A stretch of 6,074 nucleotides of DNA, taken from assembly GCA_002414705.1 (NCBI GenBank), contig DIAL01000134.1, forward strand, positions 8,130-14,203. Direction: 5' to 3'. The stretch is from Flavobacteriaceae bacterium UBA5079 (GTDB taxonomy: Bacteria; Bacteroidota; Bacteroidia; Flavobacteriales; Flavobacteriaceae). The stretch's first letter is position 1, and each line of letters starts with the position of its first letter. Positions 1 through 6,074 of this stretch are shown here, piece after piece. The notes under the pieces are model-generated. The model had not been told where the DNA came from. It did not search any database and saw only the letters and a program-made list of their open reading frames with translations. The translations under genes were made by a program, and so were the position numbers.

Positions 1-420
1 GTTTATGTGAAGGATATCTAGATTAGAAAACAGACCATTGGATATATCATAAACATTTAATAGAGAATCACTTTTAGCTTCAATTAGTGCACTATTTGTT
101 TTTTTTGCATAGGAATCTCGTTCACAAAACCAAATCCTATTATACAAATCGACTCCTAAAAAAAGTGAATTTTTTTCATTAACATTAAGAAATTTGGAGT
201 CATAGGACTTAAAATGATAGCCATCATATTTATTTATAATACCTGGTGTACTTATCCAAATAAAACCATCTAAATCTTGTGTGATGTCATTGGCGCTTCT
301 ATGTGGTAAGCCATCCTCTACATTAATCTTTTGAGCTTCAAATACATAGTTTTGGCTGTAAATGGATGCGTAGAATCCAAAACAGATGAATATAAAAAAG
401 AGAAATCGCTGGTTTAACAT
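1..420 (-). CDS. Reg_prop sensor/regulator protein, N-terminal part (cut by window edge)
   Basis: The frame runs from an ATG at 420 to the window edge without a stop: 140 codons, with the C-terminus missing. It begins with a hydrophobic export signal (MLNQRFLFFIFICFGF..YSQ), probably cut after Gln23. Residues about 31-62 carry a textbook two-component-regulator propeller repeat: 'VEDGLPHRSANDITQDLDGF' followed by IW-I-T-G and 'NKYDGYHFKSYDS'. A second, weaker blade follows around 83-100 ('NSLFLGVDLYNRIWFCE'). Such blades form periplasmic beta-propellers at the front of hybrid two-component systems, histidine kinases or transmembrane HTH regulators in Bacteroidota, many of which sense glycans. 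Which output domain this one has lies outside the window. It follows the sulfatase on the same strand but is separated by a strong terminator, so it is probably transcribed separately. The start is chosen because the signal peptide begins exactly there. The family call is firm and the ligand is unknown. Confidence 0.88.
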   Translation of the reverse strand, partial: MLNQRFLFFIFICFGFYASIYSQNYVFEAQKINVEDGLPHRSANDITQDLDGFIWISTPGIINKYDGYHFKSYDSKFLNVNEKNSLFLGVDLYNRIWFCERDSYAKKTNSALIEAKSDSLLNVYDISNGLFSNLDILHIN

Positions 421-495
421 AATAACTTATAACTATGTAAACTTAAGAAGTTATCAATTTAGGAATTAGTTTTCATTTATAAACTTATTCTGTTT

Positions 496-530
496 AAAAA
501 AAAGGGGTAGACACCTGTCCACCCCTTTTT
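496..530 (-). terminator. Strong intrinsic terminator after the sulfatase gene
   Basis: The arms AAAAAGGGGT (499-508) and ACCCCTTTTT (521-530) pair perfectly over 10 bp. After one A/C mismatch (509/520), GAC/GTC continues the stem around a tiny loop. Read on the minus strand the hairpin begins 16 bases after the sulfatase stop and runs into eight U residues (503-496). A run of A on the other arm means it could also stop transcription from the opposite direction, but no plus-strand gene points at it. It closes the barrel-sulfatase unit and insulates the Reg_prop gene. Confidence 0.9.
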
Positions 531-546
531 AATCTGTTATTATAAA

Positions 547-2106
547 TTAATTACTTTTAGTAGTCATGTTTTGAATTTGTTTTTCAACTTTTCCTAAACT
601 CCAGTCTCCTGCTGTTTGACTTACAGGAAATTCTTGAAAGGTTGTTAAGAAGTTAAAAGCATAACTTTGTATGGCTGTTAAAATATAAGCTCTGTCTATA
701 TACCAATCATAATAGGTATTGGAACCTTCGTAAGCTTTTTCAAAAGGATCTCGTCTTAAATTTCCTAATAAAGGAGCGCGTAATTCAACAAATGGTTCCA
801 ACCAAATTTGTAATTGTCTAGCTCTGTTTTCTAAAAAAGTAGCTTTCCAATCACCATATCTTAATGCAGCAATAGAACCAGCATCATTTACATATATAAA
901 TCCATCTCTTGGAGATTCTTCTAACTTTCCAGATAAGTAGTCTAACTGGTTTACACCATCAATGTAATTTTTATAGCTTCTACCATTAATAGAAGTTCCT
1001 TTTTTTAATTGTTCTTTAATGTTGGAGTTTCCAGCTATTGCAGCAAAGGTAGGTAGCCAATCTTCATGTGCAACAATACCATTTAAAGTAATATCGGCAG
1101 GAAAATGTCCTGGCCATTTTACAAAAGCAGGCACACGGTAAGCGCCTTCCCAATTAGAGTTTTTCTCACCATGAAAAGGTGTTGTCCCAGCATCTGGCCA
1201 TGTATTGTAGTGTGGGCCATTATCTGTAGAATACATAACGACTGTATTATCCGCAATTCCTAATTCATCTAAATAATCTAAAAGTTGTCCAACATGCATG
1301 TCATGTTCAATCATACCATCTGTATATTCATCATTTCCAGGATGACGACGATCTTCTTTTACATGCGTTCTAAAATGCATACGTGTACCGTTCCACCAAG
1401 TAAAAAATGGTTCTCCAGCTTCAACTTGCTTTTTAATAAAAGCTTTTGCAGCTGCTACACTTTCATCATCAATAGTTTCCATGCGTTTTTTGCTTAATGG
1501 GCCAGTATCTTCTATACGTTGTCCACCTTTACCATCTGCCCAAGAGTGAATAACTCCACGAGGGCCAAATTTTTCTCTGAACGTTTTGCCATCCTTGAAG
1601 ACCATATCTGCAGGATAATCAAAATTTTCAGGCTCTTCTTCAGCATTTAAGTGATATAAATTTCCAAAAAACTCATCAAAACCGTGCATGGTTGGTAAAT
1701 GTTCATCTCTGTCACCTTGGTGATTTTTCCCAAATTGTCCTGTATTATAACCTTGCCCTTTAAGAACCGTAGCCATAGTTACGTCTGTTTTTTGCCAGCC
1801 TTCAGGTGCTCCAGGCATACCTACCTTGGTCATTCCAGAACGTACAGGAACACTACCGCCAATAAAGGCAGCCCGTCCAGCTGTACAACTTTGCTGCGCA
1901 TAATAGTCGGTAAACCCGATACCTTCTTTGGCTATTCGGTCAATATTTGGTGTTTTATAACCCATCATTCCACGATTATTGTGGCTGATATTCCAAGTGC
2001 CAATGTCGTCTCCCCAAATAACTAATATATTGGGTTTTTTTTTGTTTTGTGAGATTAATAATAAAGGTAAAAATAGTATTACTATTCCCGAAAGTAGTTT
2101 TTTCAT
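547..2106 (-). CDS. Periplasmic arylsulfatase-type sulfatase (type I, formylglycine-dependent, CTAGR motif)
   Basis: This 519-residue enzyme should hydrolyse a sulfate ester, but its substrate cannot be read from sequence. Residues 1-20 are a signal peptide (MKKLL..LLLISQ, no lipobox Cys), so it is predicted to be periplasmic. Metal ligands D33-D34 lie in 'NILVIWGDD'. C74 in 'SCTAGRAAF' is the residue expected to be oxidised to formylglycine, with R78 following. K127 and H129 lie in 'GKNHQGD', a probable catalytic H244 in 'TRMHF', the second metal pair D295-N296 in 'STDNGPH', and K315 in 'HGEKNSNWEGAYRVP'. The C-terminal part has the 'NLRRDPFE', Tyr/Trp-rich and 'TFQEFP' segments that I recall from a bacterial arylsulfatase subfamily seen in Proteobacteria and Planctomycetes. 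Length is normal and all core residues are present. It is the second gene of a probable operon with the barrel gene, 81 bases downstream of it, and ends at a terminator. The start ATG gives a clean signal peptide; no Shine-Dalgarno sequence is visible, as is usual in this phylum. Confidence 0.95.
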   Translation of the reverse strand: MKKLLSGIVILFLPLLLISQNKKKPNILVIWGDDIGTWNISHNNRGMMGYKTPNIDRIAKEGIGFTDYYAQQSCTAGRAAFIGGSVPVRSGMTKVGMPGAPEGWQKTDVTMATVLKGQGYNTGQFGKNHQGDRDEHLPTMHGFDEFFGNLYHLNAEEEPENFDYPADMVFKDGKTFREKFGPRGVIHSWADGKGGQRIEDTGPLSKKRMETIDDESVAAAKAFIKKQVEAGEPFFTWWNGTRMHFRTHVKEDRRHPGNDEYTDGMIEHDMHVGQLLDYLDELGIADNTVVMYSTDNGPHYNTWPDAGTTPFHGEKNSNWEGAYRVPAFVKWPGHFPADITLNGIVAHEDWLPTFAAIAGNSNIKEQLKKGTSINGRSYKNYIDGVNQLDYLSGKLEESPRDGFIYVNDAGSIAALRYGDWKATFLENRARQLQIWLEPFVELRAPLLGNLRRDPFEKAYEGSNTYYDWYIDRAYILTAIQSYAFNFLTTFQEFPVSQTAGDWSLGKVEKQIQNMTTKSN

Positions 2107-2187
2107 ATGTATAAAGTATTGGTTAATTGTACTAAAAATAGTGAATATTTATTCAATTTCCGAGTATTCAAAACCATTTATTTTCTT

Positions 2188-2979
2188 TTATTTCAAAATG
2201 AAAGTTGCTTGTGCTTGTATAAGCCATTCAGCATCAGTAGGATGGGCTACATATTTAAAAACTCCAGCTTTTAAGTTTATTGGAAGGTATTTATTATGGC
2301 TTATCAGTTTTCCTGCTCCAGCACCCAAAGGAATAGTCCATTGTTGATTACTGGACGCATTCCAATCTGCCGTAATATTGGGACTAGAGTAGAGGTACCA
2401 GCCATTTTTTAATTTTTTAGATAGAATAATTTGTGAATATAAGTAGTTCACATCACCTGTATTGCTTGGACCAGCAACTGAAAAGAAATTTTGCAACAAA
2501 AGACCATACGTAAAGCCTCTTGTTTGTTTAATTACAACAACGGATGGTCCTATAGAAAATTTATCAAAACCTAGATTTTTATTTATGGCAGGTAACATAA
2601 ATGCAGGTCCTGCTCCCCAAGTAAAACTGCTAGGTTTAGCAGGTGTTAAAGCTGCTAATAATGTAACATTACCTAAACCGTTTTCATAGCCTCTAGCAGT
2701 TGGTGCATTAATAATTGGCACGATTGTTCTAGTTATCATGAGCCATTTTTCGGATAATGCTACTGGAATAACAGGTTGTAAATTTATGACGTTGGTGTTT
2801 TTATCATTGACCGATAAGTTATAGTTTAATGGTATACTTACCATGTTTGCAATGGGATTCTGAATTTTATCTTCAAGGCTAGTACCATCTCCAATAGCAT
2901 CATCTTCATTGAATTTTCCTTGAGAGAACATGGAAATAGAAGTTATGGACACTAAAATTATTGTAAATAATGATTTCAT
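2188..2979 (-). CDS. Exported beta-barrel-like protein of the sulfatase-associated 'neuromedin U' family
   Basis: This 263-residue protein begins with a signal peptide (MKSLFTIILVSITSISMFSQ, cut near residue 20). The rest alternates short amphipathic strands with Gly/Asn turns, as in small outer-membrane barrels, and has no internal membrane helix. Recognisable blocks are 'QNPIANMVSIPLNYN' (40-54), 'NLQPVIPVALSEKW' (66-79) with TRTIVP (84-88), 'LTPAKPSSFTWGAGPAFMLP' (111-130), 'SIGPSVVV' (142-149) and 'NGWYLYSSPNITADW' (192-206), then WTIPLGAG (214-221). I recall this pattern from bacterial proteins often labelled 'neuromedin U' or 'transporter', a misleading name with no link to the vertebrate peptide. 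The biochemical role is unknown. An outer-membrane channel or binding barrel is the most likely inference. It is the first gene of the probable operon with the sulfatase, which suggests that it handles the sulfated substrate or its product. The start is fixed by the signal peptide and by a promoter element 35 bases upstream. Confidence 0.85.
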   Translation of the reverse strand: MKSLFTIILVSITSISMFSQGKFNEDDAIGDGTSLEDKIQNPIANMVSIPLNYNLSVNDKNTNVINLQPVIPVALSEKWLMITRTIVPIINAPTARGYENGLGNVTLLAALTPAKPSSFTWGAGPAFMLPAINKNLGFDKFSIGPSVVVIKQTRGFTYGLLLQNFFSVAGPSNTGDVNYLYSQIILSKKLKNGWYLYSSPNITADWNASSNQQWTIPLGAGAGKLISHNKYLPINLKAGVFKYVAHPTDAEWLIQAQATFILK

Positions 2980-3014
2980 AATTAGCGTGTTACGTGGTTT
3001 CTGTGTTAAAATTA

Positions 3015-3022
3015 CAAATTTA
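3015..3022 (-). promoter_or_regulatory. Bacteroidota-type -7 promoter element of the barrel-sulfatase unit
   Basis: Read on the minus strand, TAAATTTG matches the TAnnTTTG consensus of the Bacteroidota housekeeping sigma factor exactly, 35 bases before the barrel start codon. A TTTG lies only 13 bases further upstream, shorter than the usual spacing of about 19, so the -33 box is poor or absent. A poor -33 box is common at activator-dependent promoters. No equally good element is seen in the gap before the sulfatase itself. Confidence 0.5.
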
Positions 3023-3023
3023 T

Positions 3024-3062
3024 TTTGGATTATGCCAAATCGGTGAACACTATGGCATTGTG
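3024..3062. promoter_or_regulatory. Two short dyads next to the -7 element, candidate operators
   Basis: TTTGG-N6-CCAAA (3024-3039) abuts the -7 element on its upstream side. CACTATGGCATTGTG (3048-3062) is a 15-bp imperfect palindrome with six of seven arm positions paired around a central G. Both sit where a regulator of the barrel-sulfatase genes would bind. The rest of the gap between 2980 and 3271 shows only a bulged hairpin at 3085-3106 with no T-run. Function is inferred from position alone. Confidence 0.3.
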
Positions 3063-3271
3063 AAATTACTGTAGGAAATATTTTGGAGATATTAATTTAA
3101 TACTCCCTGTGTCATGACCTTACAAACGTGTTGGAGTAGGTACTTTAAAAACAGCACTTCTAAAGATTTCAATATGGTTTACTTCTGAAGTTTTGGTTGT
3201 ATTTCCTGCTTTGACTTAACTTTTTATTAGTCGTAACACAGAGGTTTGTTTTTAATTTCGGATGTATCAGT

Positions 3272-5449
3272 TTAGTTCTGGTTGTTTTCAGGTTCCAACA
3301 TATCGTATTTTATTTTAAATCTGGATATTGACCCTATATTGTCTGGATCCTTTACCTCTGATTTTAATACGGATATTTGAGTCGATTCTTTTGTGGTCTT
3401 CAGATAATTCTCGGTGTTTTTTATTAGAGATTGATTAAAACTGGTAGCTAATGAATCTAACGTGTTTTGGTTTATTAGTTTAAAAGCAGCTTCCGTTTTG
3501 CTTAATGAATCGTTTTCTGCTTTGGTTTTTAAATACGTTTCAAATTCTTTATCATCTTTAAGATAGTCTTTTTTAGTATCGTTGAAAAATTGTTTTCCTA
3601 ATTCTGAAAAGGCTATGGCTTCTTTTTGCAAATTGATATCCACATAATGTGTTAATTCAATTTTTAATCCTTCTTTTTTGGTTTCCATTTCTAGGAGTTT
3701 ATCCAGTTTTCTAAATTGCTTTTCTGAAGGCATTGTATCCAAATACGAAAACGATAATTCTTCAAACTCTTTTGGGTTTCCATCCACCAAACCAGCTAAA
3801 AAATTCACAGGACTTGCAACCGTTTTTACGATTAAGTTTTTAAAGGTATTCCAGACAATTTTTTTAACGTTAATTTCTGGATCGTTAAGGTCTCCGCGAA
3901 CTGGGACATCTAAATTTACATCACCATTTTTGTCTTTTAACAAGAATAATGCAAACTTTAACGGTAAGCTCCGAATACCACTTTTGTTGTTTGTAACGGA
4001 TACGTTTTTTATTAAAAGTTTGTTTTCACTTTCTATATCACCATTCGTAATTATAGATTTAGAATAATAATAGAAATCCCCTTTTATAATGTTATGTCCT
4101 GTATAAAAATTGGCATAAATATTAATATCTGTCAATAAAAAGTTTTCTATAGTTAAATCGAGATTCGTGTATAATGGATTTTCAGGGTTAAAACCTAGTT
4201 TAGCATTAAGAGTACCTCTATTATTTAGCAACATGGTAGAGTAGATGTCTATCCATTCTGAATTGCTTTTAATGGCATCAGAATTAATTTGAATATCACT
4301 TAAATGGTAATCAAATTTTTCGCCAGTTAAATTGTCTGTATAATCTAAAATGCCTTGATCTATTTTTAAATGATTAATGGCGTAATACATGTTAGAAGTT
4401 GAGGTGGTGTCAATAGTTTCTGAATTATTATCAACGGAATTTCCTTCTGGATATAACTTAAATAATTTAAATAGATTATTGGTTATGGAATCCATTTCAA
4501 AATAGGTGTATGGTTGTCTAAAGTTAAGAGAATCTATGACATAAGAACTATTAGCATAATCTATTTTCTCTAATTTACAGTCTATTTTTTTGGAGGATAA
4601 AACATCTTTATTATTTGTGTCTGTCATTAAAAAATCATCCACATTAACACGACCAGAAACAATAGCTTTTGTTGGCTGATTTGTATTGCCTTGAATTTCA
4701 ATTTCAGAGTTTAAAATACCTTTAAAGCTATTTATGTTGGCATATTCCAGCACATATTCATAAAAAGGTTCTAGATTTAATTTGTTTAAGGTTACAACAG
4801 CATCATATTCACCATCTATAGGATTTATGTTTAGAATGGATTGAAAATAACCACCATTTTTAAAATTGAATCGTATATCTGCATTACTTTTTTGTTCTTG
4901 ATCCCATCCAATATATGGGATTAGAAATGAAAAATCTTCCAGATGTGTTTCCTTATTTACATTTTTGTTATCAAAATAGATGTTGGAATCTTTAAGCTCT
5001 AAATTGGAGATACTATATTTTAAAGGTTCTGTATTTTCTGGTACAGTTTGTATTGTATCTTCACTTGCTAAATGAAAAGCAATTAAATCATCAAAATTAA
5101 ACGTTGAATCTTTCATAACAAGGCGCGTTGTTAGTCCTTTAATGTACAACTGTTCAATTTCTATTTTATCTTTAAATAATTTGAGTGGTGCAAGGTTTAA
5201 AATTAAGGTATCGAAATGGGAGAATTCATCAGTTCCATTTTGTTCAAATATCTTAAAGTTATACACTTGCAGTGTGCTTGAAAAATAATTATATTTTAAA
5301 TTTTCAATAGAAATTTTTCTACCAGCTAGTTCTTTTCCATTTTTTATGGCATAATTTTTTATAAGTGTTGGAAGAAAAAATAGAAAGACAACCAGAGCAC
5401 CTAATAGTATTAATAAGGATTTAAAAACTATTTTTTTCTTCTTTGTCAT
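3272..5449 (-). CDS. AsmA-superfamily DUF748 domain envelope protein with OmpA-like tail
   Basis: This is a 725-residue protein with a cytoplasmic KKKK cluster at residues 3-6, one membrane helix at about 8-29 and a large periplasmic part. Residues about 40-490 are built of repeated beta-strand units of the AsmA type ('ISIENLKYNYFSSTLQVYNF', 'YSISNLELKDSNIYF', 'YAINHLKIDQGILDYTD', 'DLTIENFLLTDINIY'). The diagnostic DUF748 block is at 495-547: 'LPLKFALFLLKDKNGDVNLD', then P-V-GDL-DPE, and 'WNTFKNLIVKTVASP'. Residues about 563-620 and 690-720 resemble a degenerate OmpA-like half-domain split by a charged, probably helical insertion. AsmA relatives are bridge-like or envelope-homeostasis proteins, some linked to lipid movement between membranes; the exact role of DUF748 members is unsettled. 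It lies upstream of the barrel gene on the same strand, but a 292-base gap with its own promoter element separates them. No terminator follows the stop, so read-through is possible. No catalytic motif was seen. Confidence 0.88.
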   Translation of the reverse strand: MTKKKKIVFKSLLILLGALVVFLFFLPTLIKNYAIKNGKELAGRKISIENLKYNYFSSTLQVYNFKIFEQNGTDEFSHFDTLILNLAPLKLFKDKIEIEQLYIKGLTTRLVMKDSTFNFDDLIAFHLASEDTIQTVPENTEPLKYSISNLELKDSNIYFDNKNVNKETHLEDFSFLIPYIGWDQEQKSNADIRFNFKNGGYFQSILNINPIDGEYDAVVTLNKLNLEPFYEYVLEYANINSFKGILNSEIEIQGNTNQPTKAIVSGRVNVDDFLMTDTNNKDVLSSKKIDCKLEKIDYANSSYVIDSLNFRQPYTYFEMDSITNNLFKLFKLYPEGNSVDNNSETIDTTSTSNMYYAINHLKIDQGILDYTDNLTGEKFDYHLSDIQINSDAIKSNSEWIDIYSTMLLNNRGTLNAKLGFNPENPLYTNLDLTIENFLLTDINIYANFYTGHNIIKGDFYYYSKSIITNGDIESENKLLIKNVSVTNNKSGIRSLPLKFALFLLKDKNGDVNLDVPVRGDLNDPEINVKKIVWNTFKNLIVKTVASPVNFLAGLVDGNPKEFEELSFSYLDTMPSEKQFRKLDKLLEMETKKEGLKIELTHYVDINLQKEAIAFSELGKQFFNDTKKDYLKDDKEFETYLKTKAENDSLSKTEAAFKLINQNTLDSLATSFNQSLIKNTENYLKTTKESTQISVLKSEVKDPDNIGSISRFKIKYDMLEPENNQN

Positions 5450-5995
5450 GGTTTAGTAGATTACTATTTTGGGTTATACCATAATGGAGATGCCACAGCA
5501 CTTTCTTGAATAATTAAAGTTACTTCATTTCATTGTTAAATTTTAATTTAACTTTATCGTATAACGTCCGTTATTTTGAAGGTGTTTCCAGAATATAAGC
5601 ATAATAAAAAGTGTTTAGTTATGCGTCACTTTGGATTTTCAAAATAACCTATAAATTGTTTAGAGCAAATTATTGTCTGGTGTAGGAGTTAGTTTTAATA
5701 TCTCCTGTATTTCTAACCGTTACTAGCATTCAAGTGTTTATTATCTGAACTGAATATGAATAAACAAGCTGCTAGGTAATTAAATTTTTTATCAGATTAT
5801 TAATAACCAACTTTAAATAATCTATTTGACAATTTATAGTTGTGCTTGTTTTTGTATTCCATTTAGTGTTTGTCCAGAATGTAACAATTACTACTTTTGG
5901 CTGCTAATTTGTTTGTTTACATCTGAACCATTCTATTAAAAAAAGAAAGTATCAAAATATAGCTCAATGCTTTCTTTTCTTAATCTTATTTCATG
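5450..5995. other. Long intergenic region without a convincing gene
   Basis: About 545 AT-rich bases separate the partial gene at the right edge from the DUF748 gene. All reading frames on both strands are broken by frequent stops, and I see no tRNA, recognisable RNA or transposon end. It holds a dyad ATAACG-TC-CGTTAT (5561-5574), an AT-only-core dyad GTTAAAT-N4-ATTTAAC (5535-5552), and a perfect 11-base inverted repeat, GTTATTTTGAA (5570-5580) with TTCAAAATAAC (5638-5648), whose arms are 57 bases apart. The DUF748 promoter should lie here, but no exact TAnnTTTG was found close to its start. The right end carries the probable terminator of the upstream gene. Confidence 0.6.
5938..5978 (-). 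terminator. Probable intrinsic terminator of the gene at the right edge
   Basis: On the minus strand AAAAGAAAG (5978-5970) pairs perfectly over 9 bp with CTTTCTTTT (5949-5941) and runs on into further T residues (to 5938), making seven in a row. It lies 17 bases after the stop of the partial gene. The stem has few GC pairs and the loop is 20 bases, so it may be weak; position and T-run are the main support. Confidence 0.5.
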
Positions 5996-6074
5996 TTATT
6001 CAGATTTAACTTCAACAATCTCATACATATCTTTACCGTCTACCTGGATGGGTTGGTAGTATGTGTCACCGAGA
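5996..6074 (-). CDS. C-terminal end of an unidentified protein (cut by window edge)
   Basis: One minus-strand frame is open from the window edge to a TAA at 5998-5996 and encodes 'LGDTYYQPIQVDGKDMYEIV' followed by EVKSE. The composition is protein-like (Tyr-rich beta pattern, charged tail), and a terminator-like hairpin follows the stop at the right distance, which together make a real gene end likely. The 'YYQPIQVDG..MYEIVEV' pattern resembles the short 'G-x-YY-P-x-x-x-x-G-x-x-Y-x-V-V' repeats seen at the ends of some small exported Bacteroidota proteins (DUF6515-like). Twenty-five residues are too few to name a family. Confidence 0.6.
   Translation of the reverse strand, partial: LGDTYYQPIQVDGKDMYEIVEVKSE

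Noticed and set aside
422..454. ATAACTT...AAGTTAT inverted repeat and a TAAATTG near-match to the -7 motif before the Reg_prop gene
   Set aside because: The arms are only 7 bases in AT-rich DNA and the -7 match is incomplete, so I could not support an operator or promoter call.
1285..2347. Open frames on the plus strand opposite the sulfatase and barrel genes (also at 2462-2689 and 3678-4067)
   Set aside because: They lie antisense to well-supported genes, encode low-complexity Cys/Ser/Phe-rich peptides without recognisable motifs, and have no promoter or terminator of their own.
1..2979. Polysaccharide utilisation locus
   Set aside because: A sulfatase and a possible sensor are present, but no SusC/SusD pair, glycoside hydrolase or polysaccharide lyase is seen in the window.
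3085..3106. Hairpin GGAG(A)TATT...AATACTCC as a terminator for the DUF748 gene
   Set aside because: It has a bulge and no T-run on either strand, and lies more than 160 bases past the DUF748 stop.
3151..5503. Shared 9-mer ACAGCACTT near 3151 and 5495
   Set aside because: The flanking bases do not match, so it is most likely coincidence and not a repeat family.
5755..5778. Short ATG-started frame on the plus strand (seven codons)
   Set aside because: It is far too short, with no translation signal or context suggesting a leader peptide.

Overview
The window looks like chromosomal DNA of a marine-type member of the Bacteroidota, most likely class Flavobacteriia. The evidence is low GC, AT-rich gaps without Shine-Dalgarno sequences, export signals ending in 'SQ', a promoter element matching the Bacteroidota -7 motif TAnnTTTG, and gene families typical of that phylum. 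The genus cannot be read from the sequence. Every gene I can support lies on the minus strand, so transcription runs from high to low coordinates.

Layout in transcription order: (1) 6074-5996, the last 25 codons of an unidentified protein, followed by a probable terminator hairpin (5978-5938). (2) 5995-5450, about 550 bases without a convincing gene, holding short inverted repeats. (3) 5449-3272, a 725-residue AsmA-superfamily (DUF748-type) membrane-anchored envelope protein. (4) 3271-2980, a gap with a good -7 promoter element and two dyads that could be operators. (5) 2979-2188, a 263-residue exported beta-barrel-like protein of the family often mislabelled 'neuromedin U'. (6) 2106-547, a 519-residue periplasmic type I (formylglycine) sulfatase with the active-site motif CTAGR, ending in a strong intrinsic terminator (530-496). 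(7) 420-1, the first 140 codons of a protein starting with two-component-regulator propeller (Reg_prop) repeats, cut by the window edge.

The barrel and sulfatase genes are 81 bases apart, with no visible terminator between them and one terminator after the sulfatase, so they probably form a two-gene operon. A reasonable model is a sulfated compound crossing the outer membrane, helped by the barrel protein, and being desulfated in the periplasm. The Reg_prop protein downstream could be a periplasmic sensor for such a compound, but it has its own transcription unit and the link is inference. No SusC/SusD pair, glycoside hydrolase or sulfatase-maturing enzyme is in the window, so this is not a demonstrable polysaccharide utilisation locus. 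The DUF748 gene is probably an unrelated envelope-maintenance gene.

I found no RNA gene, CRISPR array, insertion sequence or clearly new system. The observations most worth following are the conserved-looking sulfatase/barrel pair, the CTAGR maturation motif, and the dyads upstream of the pair.
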